Shown piece after piece: positions 1 through 8,267 of a stretch of 64,000 bases of DNA. A program made the position numbers and the translations under genes. The notes beneath the pieces were generated by a model that ran no database searches, had not been told where the DNA came from, and worked only from the letters and a program-made list of their open reading frames with translations. Source of the DNA: Niabella sp. (GTDB lineage Bacteria > Bacteroidota > Bacteroidia > Chitinophagales > Chitinophagaceae); assembly GCA_027493055.1 (NCBI GenBank), contig JAPUDO010000076.1, forward strand, positions 1-64,000, in the 5' to 3' direction. Each line of letters opens with the position of its first letter. The first letter of the stretch is position 1.

Positions 1-152
1 ACAAGATCATTACGCCTTTGGTAGTCGCTCTGAACATTGGCCCAGGCATTTTTTACTACTTCATCTTCAGCAACAAGGCTGTTGTAACCTTTACAGCCCA
101 TAAAGCCAACCACTATAAGTGCTATCAGCACAATGAGTCCTATTCCTTTCAT
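1..152 (-). CDS. lemA: LemA family lipoprotein (5' part only)
   Basis: The reverse strand begins with an ATG at 150-152 and stays open to the left edge, so only the first 50 or so residues are present. They start with a hydrophobic signal segment ending in a lipobox-like GFMGC, followed by KGYNSLVAEDE, a Trp-containing NVQ segment and YQRRNDL. This is the N-terminal signature of LemA proteins, which are small helical envelope proteins of unclear function, often encoded beside TPM-domain proteins. The rest of the gene and any partner lie outside the window. The family call is firm; the function is not known. Confidence 0.88.
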   Translation of the reverse strand, partial: MKGIGLIVLIALIVVGFMGCKGYNSLVAEDEVVKNAWANVQSDYQRRNDL

Positions 153-414
153 TTTATATTGTTTTTAGGTTTATTAAACAAATTTAACTGAATTAATGAT
201 CGAAAGGGAAACTCGTGTTACCTATTCGGCGAAGCACATCAATCCATCGGTAAAATACTTCAACGAAAAAACCAGGGAAATATTATTATGTAAAATACAT
301 AAATATGGAGTAAATTAGTACTGTAAAAGTCAGCCTGCTACATTTTAGCATCCCCTTTAAGCACGATACTGAGAAGAATGGAGAGTTTATTGATCACAAT
401 TAAAACTTAACATT

Positions 415-1077
415 ATGAACCAGTTTGCATTGAAACCCTCACCAGCAAGAAACCCCTTTAGCCATTACCTTTTAATCACACAGCCGGCCCGGCTATTTTT
501 AAAATGTTGCTTTATTTTTTCACTGCTGGCTGTAACAGTGATATTACCTGGTTGTAAACAATCCAACGCCGGCCCAAATGAAAAAAATTTACAGGCTGAT
601 AAAGATGCCATACTTGCCACTATTGAAAAAGAAACTGAGTCATTTTTTGCAAGGGACTATGATGCCTGGAAATCTACTTACGCTCAAACTGACTATACAT
701 TCCAGGCATGGAGCAACAGAGACGGTACTTTTGATGCCAGCGTAGGATGGAATGGCATTAACAGCACTGTTGGAAAGTATATTCATGAAAACCCCGAGCC
801 CCAATCCAGCAGCCACCCCGTAGTAGAACGTAAAAATATCAGATATAAATTTTATGGTCCCAATGCCTGCTATTTAACCTGGGACCAGTTTAACAGCAAT
901 AAAGCCGGCGACAATTTCCATCATAGTAAAGAGGTACGGGTGATGGAGAAAGCAAACGGCCAGTGGAAGATTGTTTGTGTGGCCGCATTCTGGGATTATG
1001 TAAACCCTATTGCTGCTGATAAGCTGAAAGACATTCAACGGATGGATAAAGAAACAAGAGGCACTGATAAGTTGTGA
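415..1077 (+). CDS. SnoaL/NTF2-like lipoprotein
   Basis: The 220-residue protein starts at an ATG with no alternative nearby. It has an unusually long polar N-terminus (about 30 residues), then a hydrophobic stretch and the lipobox LPGC (Cys47), so it is probably an outer-membrane or periplasmic lipoprotein. The remaining 170 residues resemble SnoaL-like/DUF4440 cone-fold domains: an early helix with FFARDYDAWKSTYA, then alternating strands ending with a GQWKIVCVAAFWDY segment. Such domains bind small ligands or act as enzymes, and no specific substrate can be inferred. The gene stands alone between divergent and convergent minus-strand genes. Confidence 0.6.
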   Translation: MNQFALKPSPARNPFSHYLLITQPARLFLKCCFIFSLLAVTVILPGCKQSNAGPNEKNLQADKDAILATIEKETESFFARDYDAWKSTYAQTDYTFQAWSNRDGTFDASVGWNGINSTVGKYIHENPEPQSSSHPVVERKNIRYKFYGPNACYLTWDQFNSNKAGDNFHHSKEVRVMEKANGQWKIVCVAAFWDYVNPIAADKLKDIQRMDKETRGTDKL

Positions 1078-1190
1078 TCCATGATCCCGAACGCTACAAC
1101 TTGTAAAACCCCAACCAGGCCGTTCAAAGGTAGCACGGTATTGGTGCGTAACCTTTCATCTATGAAATAACTACACACCCATAAAGGCTG

Positions 1191-2876
1191 TTAGTATTTA
1201 GCAGCCTTTTTATTTGCCTTCTTTGTTTTACTGCCGGCAACGGGCTTATCAAGCAAGGGGTTTGAAACAATGATGGGCTTGGGTTTGGCCGTTATTTCAT
1301 TCTTTTCAATTTCTATTTCGTTTACAATAATGCTCTCGGGCACTATCATGCTGAACCCAGGTGTATTGTTTAGCTGCATTTTATCAGATGCTGTAACAAA
1401 ACGCCTCAGCGACCTTAAATTGAGGGGTGTTATTTTACATTCATTTACCATTTCAACCGTACCTTCTGCTACATTAACTTTATAAATTTCGGGGCTGTTA
1501 AAAGCAAGGTCCTTTACAATATATGCAGCAGAAAGGCCCTCTTCTTTGGCCAGTTGCAACAGCTTTGCCTGCATTGAATCCATAGCTGTGGTGCTGGCAG
1601 ATGTCAGCTTCAGCACACCGGCATTATAGTTCCGTCCCATGAAAGACCGCGCAAAACCCTGCGGCTGTAGAAAGCGGCGGGTGGGAGTGCGTCCGTTCAG
1701 CAAAGATCTCAAAATTCCCTGCTGAATCAGCACCATAGAATCTGCCGGGATTACGCCCTCGTCATCTACCGGATAATAGCCGGTGGTACGCTTTCCATTA
1801 AACAATCTTAAAGACGGGATGGCGGTAATAGTAAGATCGGACGACACTAATTTCTGCCCCAGTTTTTCTTCATAATCCGTCTCACCGGAACTATAACCCA
1901 AAATAGATTTGCGCCTTGTTTGTAATGGCTGTGTGAAGCATTGGGCAACAATATTGCTAACCGCATCTCCTACAAACAAAACCGGCCCCAGATAAGAGCC
2001 TTCAAAAGGCTTTGCCTGTTCCTTTTGCCTGATCTTTGCTATTACTTCTTTTACCTGTGCCCGGAGCTGGTCCGCTGAAGGAAGCTCCTCTATGCTACTT
2101 ACAGTAACCGTATAGCTGCTGTTAAAATTATTACCCTCTTCGTCCGAAGCTGCGCCATAAGCAGTAAAAGTTACATACTGTCCCGGCTTCCTTATAAGCG
2201 TACCTTCGCTGCTTACCAGGTAATCTTCATAGCTGTTTACTGTTAGCCTGCAATAAGAATTTACTATGGTGGGAACATCCTTAAATAAAGCTGACAAATC
2301 TTTTAAATGCTGCTCCCATTGCCTGGTGTTTATGTTGATAGCCTGAACTGCTCCAAAATCTGTAACAACCGGTGTGATCCTGGAAAGATCGTCCAATGCC
2401 AGCTCCTTCTCATCTACATTTACACGCTTTAGCGAAGACATAAAGCTGCTGTACTGCCTTGAGTTATTTTTATAGGCCCTGTCTGTTTCCAGCCATAACA
2501 GCCGGCGATATTCATCGGCATTATCCTCGTCAGGCAGGCTAACAAAGTAGCCATCGTACATCATGTAATCAAAATTGCGGTGATAATCGCCCACTCTTAA
2601 CTTAACAGATGCAGACTTTTTATTAACGGGCGTTTTGACAGTAGTAGTAATTTCACCACGTTCGCCGTTTAAACTGTAGGAATACTGGTTACGCAAATTG
2701 TAGGCTATAAAGAAGGGCTTCTCCAGATCGGGCAAATGCAACTTTTTTATATTGCGCTGTAATTCTTCATTAAGCATCTTTATATAAAAATTATCCTTTA
2801 ACTGCTGGCCAAATATTGCCGGCCCTTCAAGCACTGCAATCAATAAAAGGAAGAATATTTTTGCTTTTATTTTCAT
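1191..2876 (-). CDS. Secreted TldE/PmbA-like protein (no HExxxH)
   Basis: This 561-residue protein begins with a clear signal peptide (MKIKAKIFFLLLIAVLEG...FGQQ), suggesting export. Its C-terminal two-thirds align in layout with the TldD/TldE (PmbA) modulator-of-gyrase family and with the next gene (3074-4750): a VGDAVSNIVAQCF region, DDEGV, and GILRSLLNGRTPTRR. Where the neighbour has a zinc-binding HEIFGH motif, this protein has none, as in TldE/PmbA, the non-catalytic half of the E. coli heterodimer. A basic Lys-rich tail ends the protein. It lies 197 bp downstream of the TldD-like gene on the same strand. I infer that it partners that protein. Confidence 0.82.
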   Translation of the reverse strand: MKIKAKIFFLLLIAVLEGPAIFGQQLKDNFYIKMLNEELQRNIKKLHLPDLEKPFFIAYNLRNQYSYSLNGERGEITTTVKTPVNKKSASVKLRVGDYHRNFDYMMYDGYFVSLPDEDNADEYRRLLWLETDRAYKNNSRQYSSFMSSLKRVNVDEKELALDDLSRITPVVTDFGAVQAININTRQWEQHLKDLSALFKDVPTIVNSYCRLTVNSYEDYLVSSEGTLIRKPGQYVTFTAYGAASDEEGNNFNSSYTVTVSSIEELPSADQLRAQVKEVIAKIRQKEQAKPFEGSYLGPVLFVGDAVSNIVAQCFTQPLQTRRKSILGYSSGETDYEEKLGQKLVSSDLTITAIPSLRLFNGKRTTGYYPVDDEGVIPADSMVLIQQGILRSLLNGRTPTRRFLQPQGFARSFMGRNYNAGVLKLTSASTTAMDSMQAKLLQLAKEEGLSAAYIVKDLAFNSPEIYKVNVAEGTVEMVNECKITPLNLRSLRRFVTASDKMQLNNTPGFSMIVPESIIVNEIEIEKNEITAKPKPIIVSNPLLDKPVAGSKTKKANKKAAKY

Positions 2877-2966
2877 TTTGATATTTGAATGGTGTGTGGT
2901 CTGATTTTGTAAATATTCAACACACTATGCCGAATATTCATTCATCTTATCAATTTCAAACATGTC

Positions 2967-3029
2967 GCCGCTACGCGGCTATTGACATAACGCAGCTACG
3001 CTGCTATTCATATATCGCTGCTACGCAGC
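2967..3029. repeat. Array of three REP-like palindromes, 25-bp phase
   Basis: Three 13-bp palindromes with 5-bp arms and a TAC loop (GCCGC-TAC-GCGGC, GCAGC-TAC-GCTGC, GCTGC-TAC-GCAGC) start at 2967, 2992 and 3017, exactly 25 bp apart. The arms vary but the complementary bases co-vary, so the hairpin rather than the exact sequence is kept. The same units with the same spacing surround the RAYT-like transposase gene at 56209-56670. Here they lie between two TldD-family genes. The last unit runs into a T-tract and could also end transcription. Confidence 0.85.
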
Positions 3030-3073
3030 TTTTTTTAAAGGATTGTCATCCATTGTCTATCGTCTACAATCCA

Positions 3074-4750
3074 TTATCTATCTTCTTTATCCAGATCCGG
3101 CCTTGGCAACACCGGCATACGCTCGCTTGATTTGCTCTTTTTCTGTGTTTCTATAACATCTACAAAGATCGCGGGCGATGATGCAGAAACCGGTACCCAG
3201 CCCGAGCCTGAGCCGCACATACCATTAAATGTCTCTGCCTGGTTGCTGCAGGCCGCAATATGCTTGAACATGGATAGCGGCGTACCTATCAGGTCTACGC
3301 CCCGCACCAGCTCATCAGGTTTGCCGTCTGCATAAATTTTATACACTTCAGTTGGGAGCACATTAAAAGCGTTGGGCGTGGTGCGCCCTACATTGGTAAA
3401 CCCGCCCTGCACATCCTGGAACAAATACCCGTAAGGTTTTCCCTGTTTTTTACATTCAGCAATCAGCAAGGCCCGCAAATCTTCAAAGGACTGGTCACTT
3501 TTACCTGTAACAATAAGATTACTTTGCCTGCTTTCCGGTATCCCACCGGGTGCAGTTCTGGCATGTCCGTTGCTCCCGCTTACCCCGTTGATGGGAGTTC
3601 TTGTCATTAAAAAGTTTTTCAGGATACCGTTTTCCACCACATCTACTTTTTGCGCTGCCACACCCTCATCATCAAACTTATAAAAGCCGTTCACTTCATT
3701 ACCTGAAACACTTTTCTTTGTAGGATCCATGGTTATGCTTAAGAAGCCCGGCAGCACGTCAGTTCCTATTTTATTTTTGAAGGTTTGCCCGTCAAATTCA
3801 TTTTTCATTCTTTTGCCTTCAAGCCTGTGGCCAAAAATTTCATGAAAAAATACACCCGCTGCACGACCTGAAAGTATAGCAGGACCTACAAAAGGATCTG
3901 CCAGGGGTGATTTCCTCAGCTCACTCAGCTTAGCGCTCATTACCTTAACATCGGCCAGTACACTGTCCACAGAAGGCAATTCGGCAGGGCTATAGGCGAA
4001 ATATAATTTGTAAAGCGGCAATTCCATGCCATCATCGGCCTTGCTGTTCCCATAAATGCTTTGCCAGGTTTCAGTGGCATTTTGCACAATATCTGACCCG
4101 TCTGTATCTACAAAATATTTCCGGGTTATTTTAAACTCAAAATTGGACCCGCCCATTAGCAGATCAGCATTTTGTTTAAAAACAGCCGTATAGGCTTTCA
4201 TGGCCTCAGCTATCTTTTGTAAATCGGGTTTCAGCGATGCATAATTAACGGGGGCGTCAAAATAAATTTCTTTTTGAGCGGTGGAAAAATCGGCTGCCGT
4301 ATCTTCTTCTGCTACCCGTACTTTTTTATTGGTCAGCAGTTGCTCATATATCTGTACGGCATTCTTATAGGCCCCATCGGTGCTTTTCCAAATAGCCAGC
4401 CTGATCAGGTCTTCATTATCTACCACCGGCAATGAACCTGCATTAGCGCCAAACTGAATATTGTGGGTATTATCAAACTGGTACGTGCCTACCCGTATAG
4501 TGGGTGTAAAAATCCGCACCCTGCTTGAATCAATAGCGTTGATCACCCCAAAACTTGAGTTAACACGGTACGACATGATATCATCAACCCTGTAACTCAT
4601 ATAATATACGTTCCGGTCAGCAGCTTTCAGCTGGGTAAATTCGCGTTGCAGCTCATGTTTTAAAATTTTTGAAAGCTGATCCTGCGCATCAGCATTTACA
4701 GAAAGCAGAACGGTACTGATCAGCAGCAGCGCATGAGTTGCCTTTATCAT
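3074..4750 (-). CDS. Secreted TldD-like metallopeptidase
   Basis: I place the start at the ATG at 4748-4750, giving MIKATHALLLISTVLLSVNADAQ, a typical signal peptide; a TTG 15 bp upstream would add five residues before it. The protein is 558 residues, longer than the usual 450-480 of cytoplasmic TldD. The TldD zinc motif is present as FFHEIFGHRLEG, and the C-terminal GSGSGWVPVSASSPA region is the family's typical end. It is 15 bp downstream of the response-regulator gene and likely cotranscribed with it and with the TldE-like gene. TldD/TldE proteins in E. coli are cytoplasmic proteases that trim peptides; an exported version is unusual. The last codons overlap an intergenic-type repeat. Confidence 0.88.
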   Translation of the reverse strand: MIKATHALLLISTVLLSVNADAQDQLSKILKHELQREFTQLKAADRNVYYMSYRVDDIMSYRVNSSFGVINAIDSSRVRIFTPTIRVGTYQFDNTHNIQFGANAGSLPVVDNEDLIRLAIWKSTDGAYKNAVQIYEQLLTNKKVRVAEEDTAADFSTAQKEIYFDAPVNYASLKPDLQKIAEAMKAYTAVFKQNADLLMGGSNFEFKITRKYFVDTDGSDIVQNATETWQSIYGNSKADDGMELPLYKLYFAYSPAELPSVDSVLADVKVMSAKLSELRKSPLADPFVGPAILSGRAAGVFFHEIFGHRLEGKRMKNEFDGQTFKNKIGTDVLPGFLSITMDPTKKSVSGNEVNGFYKFDDEGVAAQKVDVVENGILKNFLMTRTPINGVSGSNGHARTAPGGIPESRQSNLIVTGKSDQSFEDLRALLIAECKKQGKPYGYLFQDVQGGFTNVGRTTPNAFNVLPTEVYKIYADGKPDELVRGVDLIGTPLSMFKHIAACSNQAETFNGMCGSGSGWVPVSASSPAIFVDVIETQKKSKSSERMPVLPRPDLDKEDR

Positions 4751-4765
4751 ATTAAAAAGATGCAA

Positions 4766-5956
4766 TTATTTGGGATTTACATAATTCCTGACGTCATCTT
4801 CAACAATTGTTTTACCGCTAAGGATAACCAGGCGTTCTACTACATTGCGCAGTTCCCTGATATTACCTGTCCAGTTATACTCCTGGAGCAGCTTTATGGC
4901 TTTGTCATCAATAGCTTTTTTTGAGATGCCATAATCGGTACAAATGCTTTCGAGGAAGCCATCAACAAGCTGTGGAATATCGCCCCGGCGTTCGTTCAGA
5001 GAGGGTACATGAATTAAAATAACACTCAGGCGGTGATAGAGATCGAGTCTGAAGCTCTTCTGCTCCACTTCCTGCAGCAGGTCTTTATTGGTAGCCGCAA
5101 TAACCCTTACATCCACATTAATATCCTTATCGGCACCCACCCTGGTTATTTTACCTTCCTGCAAGGCTCTTAATACCTTGGCCTGGGCGCTAAGGCTCAT
5201 ATCGCCTATTTCATCCAGGAAAAGCGTACCGCCGTCAGCCTGCTCAAATTTTCCGATCCTCTGCTTAACAGCCGAAGTAAAAGAGCCCTTTTCATGGCCA
5301 AAAAGTTCTGATTCTATCAATTCAGTTGGAATAGCGGCACAGTTTACTTCTACCAGCGGGCTTGCATTGCGGGCACTTTTTTCATGAAGCCACCGGGCCA
5401 CCAGCTCTTTACCTACGCCGTTTTCCCCTGTTATCAGCACACGGGCTTCCGTAGGGGCCACTTTGTCAATAGTGTCCTTAATTTTCATTATAGGCTCTGA
5501 ATCGCCTACAATATCCTGTACTTTGGAGATCCTTTTTTTAAGTACTTTGGTTTCGGAAACAAGGGTGCCTTTATCAAGCGCATTTTTAATGGTGATGAGT
5601 AAACGGTTCAGATCAGGCGGCTTTGAAATAAAATCATAAGCTCCTTTTTTTACTGCTTCAACAGCGGTTTCAATAGTTCCGTGGCCGGATATCATGATTA
5701 CAGGAACATCCGGATGCACCTGCAGCGCTTTATTCAGAAATTCAAGGCCATCCATTTTGGGCATTTTAATATCGCACAAAACAGCATTTACCTTATTTTC
5801 AGAAAAAACCCTGAGACCCGACTCCCCGTCAGCGGCTTCAAGGGTTTTATATCCTTCAAAAGAAAGTATTTCTATCAGCGTTTTCCTGATAGATGCTTCA
5901 TCATCAATTACAAGAATCAGAGGCGCGTTGTCGTTTGCTTTATTTCTATGGGGCAC
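4766..5956 (-). CDS. NtrC-type AAA+ response regulator lacking HTH
   Basis: The 396-residue protein has a receiver domain (residues 12-125; acidic DDE, phospho-acceptor Asp in LCDIKMPKMDG, conserved Thr/Ser and Lys in ISKPP), then a sigma-54-type AAA+ domain with Walker A GENGVGKE, Walker B GTLFLDEIGD and the R-finger region RLDLYHRLSV. It ends soon after the NIRELRNVVERL segment, without the C-terminal Fis-type helix-turn-helix. The loop that contacts sigma-54, normally GAFTGA, reads GSFTSA. The apparent start is GTG at 5956. There is no sensor kinase gene nearby. The next gene begins 15 bp after the stop, leaving no space for a lost HTH. It probably activates sigma-54 from solution or has another AAA+ role. 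Confidence 0.9.
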   Translation of the reverse strand: MPHRNKANDNAPLILVIDDEASIRKTLIEILSFEGYKTLEAADGESGLRVFSENKVNAVLCDIKMPKMDGLEFLNKALQVHPDVPVIMISGHGTIETAVEAVKKGAYDFISKPPDLNRLLITIKNALDKGTLVSETKVLKKRISKVQDIVGDSEPIMKIKDTIDKVAPTEARVLITGENGVGKELVARWLHEKSARNASPLVEVNCAAIPTELIESELFGHEKGSFTSAVKQRIGKFEQADGGTLFLDEIGDMSLSAQAKVLRALQEGKITRVGADKDINVDVRVIAATNKDLLQEVEQKSFRLDLYHRLSVILIHVPSLNERRGDIPQLVDGFLESICTDYGISKKAIDDKAIKLLQEYNWTGNIRELRNVVERLVILSGKTIVEDDVRNYVNPK

Positions 5957-5991
5957 AGGGTATAGAGTTTTATGTTCAGAATATTAACCTA

Positions 5992-6030
5992 AAAAGTCCA
6001 TGAGCGAATAAATATAGCTCACGGACTTTT
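5992..6030 (-). terminator. Terminator after pdhB
   Basis: An imperfect hairpin with arms AAAAGTCC-TGAGC and GCTCA-GGACTTTT (one mismatch) lies 20 bp downstream of the pdhB stop on the minus strand. Both ends are A/T-rich, so it can act on either strand and separates pdhB from the response-regulator gene. Confidence 0.75.
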
Positions 6031-6050
6031 AATATAAAAATTTAACCGGA

Positions 6051-7040
6051 TTATTTTTCCTGGTACATAACTTCCTTAACCAGTTTTACGGTACGGGCCA
6101 CATCAGGTAATGCGGCTGCAACTAAATTGGGGGCATAGTGCAAAGGCGCATCAGCCGCTGTAATACGGCGGATGGGAGCATCCAGATAATCAAATGCATC
6201 TTTCTGCACATTGTAAGTAATTTCAGAAGAAACTGATGCAAAAGGCCATTGCTCTTCTACAATTACCAGCCTGTTTGTTTTTTTGATGCTATTCACAATA
6301 GTTGGTACATCCAAAGGACGGATAGTACGCAGATCTATCACTTCAGCGCTGATTCCCTCTTTTTCCAGCTCTGCAGCAGCTCCTAACGCCACTTTCATCA
6401 TCTTATTAAAAGAAACAATAGTTACATCGCTGCCTTCTTTCTTTATATCGGCTTTACCTAACTCAATATAATATTCTTCTTCAGGAACTTCCATTTTATC
6501 GCCATACATCTGTTCGCTCTCCATGAACATTACGGGGTCTTCCTCGTAACGGATGGCCTGTTTTAATAAACCTTTTGCATCGTAAGGGTTACTGGGAGAA
6601 ACTACTTTAATACCTGGTATATTGGCATATAATGATTCAAAAGCGGTACTGTGCTGCGCTCCCAGCTGGCCTGCAGATCCATTACCGCCCCTGAATACAA
6701 TGGGGCAGGAAAGTTGTCCGCCGCTCATCGCCAGCATTTTTGAAGCAGTATTCAATATCTGGTCTAATGCCAGAACAGCAAAGTTCCAGGTCATAAATTC
6801 TACAATAGGCCTTAAACCATTTTGCGCGGCACCTACTCCAACCGCTGTAAAACCCAGCTCGGAAATAGGCGTATCCAATATCCTTTTAGGGCCGAACTCT
6901 GCCAGCATTCCCTGGCTCACTTTATAGGCCCCGTTATATTCGGCCACTTCCTCACCCATTAAAAACACACGCTCATCCCTTCTCATCTCCTCATTCATGG
7001 CTTCTCTTAAAGCCTCTCTAAATGCAATTATTCTTGCCAT
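6051..7040 (-). CDS. pdhB: Pyruvate dehydrogenase E1 component, beta subunit
   Basis: The 329-residue protein has the length and domain order of E1-beta: an N-terminal transketolase-type pyrimidine-binding domain (MGEEVAEYNGAYKVSQG near residue 28, then DTPISELGFTAVGVGAA and the FMTWNFAVLALDQI segment) and a C-terminal transketolase domain (SGVTIVSF-like strand, DLRTIRPLD, EEQWPFASVSSEI). With E1-alpha it binds thiamine diphosphate and decarboxylates pyruvate for acetyl-CoA formation. The alpha subunit and E2/E3 are not in the window. The gene is divergent from ypdA and is closed by a hairpin terminator. Confidence 0.96.
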   Translation of the reverse strand: MARIIAFREALREAMNEEMRRDERVFLMGEEVAEYNGAYKVSQGMLAEFGPKRILDTPISELGFTAVGVGAAQNGLRPIVEFMTWNFAVLALDQILNTASKMLAMSGGQLSCPIVFRGGNGSAGQLGAQHSTAFESLYANIPGIKVVSPSNPYDAKGLLKQAIRYEEDPVMFMESEQMYGDKMEVPEEEYYIELGKADIKKEGSDVTIVSFNKMMKVALGAAAELEKEGISAEVIDLRTIRPLDVPTIVNSIKKTNRLVIVEEQWPFASVSSEITYNVQKDAFDYLDAPIRRITAADAPLHYAPNLVAAALPDVARTVKLVKEVMYQEK

Positions 7041-7135
7041 ATTATAATATTGATACTTTTAAAGTGGAGCAAATTTAAACGTAAAATATAGAATATTCAA
7101 TATAAAATATAAAATAATCAATAATTCCATGCCGT

Positions 7136-7143
7136 TATCTTTG
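7136..7143 (+). promoter_or_regulatory. Bacteroidota -7 box for ypdA
   Basis: TATCTTTG fits the Bacteroidota TAnnTTTG -7 consensus. It ends only 4 bp before the ypdA ATG, so a transcript from this promoter would begin at or very near the start codon, giving a leaderless or nearly leaderless mRNA. Confidence 0.55.
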
Positions 7144-7147
7144 TTAC

Positions 7148-8143
7148 ATGCAATCTCACTTTCCGGTTATTATTGTTGGTGGCGGCCCTATAGGCATGGC
7201 CTGCGCCATAGAAGCTCAAAAAAATAACATCAGTTATATAGTTATTGAAAAAGGCTGCCTGGTCAATTCTTTGTACCATTACCCGGTAAATATGACCTTT
7301 TTTTCTACTTCGGAGCGACTTGAAATAGGAAATGTGCCCTTTGTTTCGAACAATGCCAAGCCCACACGCAATGAAGCATTGGAGTATTACAGGAGGGTGG
7401 CACAAAATTTTGAACTGAATATCCATTTGTTTGAAAAAGTGAAAAAGGTTGACAGAGGACAGTTGACAGATGACAGTAAGGAACATGGTTTTACTGTTCA
7501 AACAGACAAAGCAACCTACACCTGCGACAATATCATCATTGCCACCGGTTTTTATGATATTCCCTACCTGCTCAATATCCCGGGAGAAGATCTGCCCAAA
7601 GTAACTCATTACTACAGCGACCCCCATTTTTATGCCTTCCAAAACGTAGTGGTGGCAGGCGCTATGAACTCGGCAGTGGATGCAGCGCTGGAAACTTTCA
7701 GAAAGGGCGCGCATGTTACAATGGTGATCAAAGGCAATGAAATAGGATCGCGCGTGAAATACTGGGTAAAACCCGATATTGAAAACAGGATCAGGGAAGG
7801 CTCGATCAAGGCTTATTTCAACTCAACATTAACGGAAATACGGCCTGATGAAGTTGATATTATTACGCCAGAAGGTTTGGTTACTCTGAAAAATGACTGG
7901 GTCATTGCAGCAACAGGCTATCAGCCCAACCTCCATTTCCTGGAACAGGTGGGCATTGCATTAAGCAGCGATGAAGTACGCTGCCCGACCCTTAATCCTG
8001 AAACACATGAAACCAATATTCCCGGCATTTATCTTGCAGGTGTGATATGCGGCGGCATGAACACCCATCGCTTATTTATAGAAAACTCAAGAGAACATGC
8101 GGTTATTATTATGAAAGATATTGTTGAGAAGGCAAAAGTTTAA
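7148..8143 (+). CDS. ypdA: YpdA-like bacillithiol-disulfide reductase family flavoprotein
   Basis: This 331-residue protein has a FAD-binding Rossmann motif at its start (IIVGGGPIGMACAIEA), an NAD(P)H-binding motif near residue 160 (VVVAGAMNSAVDAALE) and a C-terminal IYLAGVICGG segment, all as in YpdA/Bdr. YpdA enzymes reduce bacillithiol disulfide with NADPH; other thiol substrates are possible in relatives. The residues YHYPVNMTFFSTSERLEIG early in the protein are typical of the family. Residues around 101-109 (DRGQLTDDS) are encoded by a repeat-like stretch (7448-7476) and look like an in-frame insertion. Divergent from pdhB. Confidence 0.87.
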   Translation: MQSHFPVIIVGGGPIGMACAIEAQKNNISYIVIEKGCLVNSLYHYPVNMTFFSTSERLEIGNVPFVSNNAKPTRNEALEYYRRVAQNFELNIHLFEKVKKVDRGQLTDDSKEHGFTVQTDKATYTCDNIIIATGFYDIPYLLNIPGEDLPKVTHYYSDPHFYAFQNVVVAGAMNSAVDAALETFRKGAHVTMVIKGNEIGSRVKYWVKPDIENRIREGSIKAYFNSTLTEIRPDEVDIITPEGLVTLKNDWVIAATGYQPNLHFLEQVGIALSSDEVRCPTLNPETHETNIPGIYLAGVICGGMNTHRLFIENSREHAVIIMKDIVEKAKV

Positions 8144-8171
8144 AGAGGCTTAACCTCGTTTGAAGCCGTCG

Positions 8172-8256
8172 ATGAGCATTGAAAATTGAGCATTGATTGT
8201 TGAATATTATATACAAATAATCAATATTCAATATGCAATAATCAATGTTCATTTAA
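8172..8256. repeat. AT-rich inverted intergenic repeat
   Basis: The gap between ypdA and the DUF445 gene is filled by variants of ATTGATTATTGAATATTG in both orientations: GAGCATTGAAAATTGAGCATTGATTG on one side and CAATATTCAATATGCAATAATCAATG on the other. The same family appears at 7085-7127 and 53370-53447. It can form an A/T hairpin and is probably a dispersed noncoding repeat. Confidence 0.7.
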
Positions 8257-8267
8257 CAAACAAATAA

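Noticed and set aside
4751-4765. TTG start for the TldD-like gene at 4765
   Set aside because: It would place five residues in front of a good signal peptide; the ATG at 4748-4750 is better.
7118-7714. 198-codon open frame opposite ypdA
   Set aside because: It is antisense to a clear YpdA gene, has no family signature and no proper start context.
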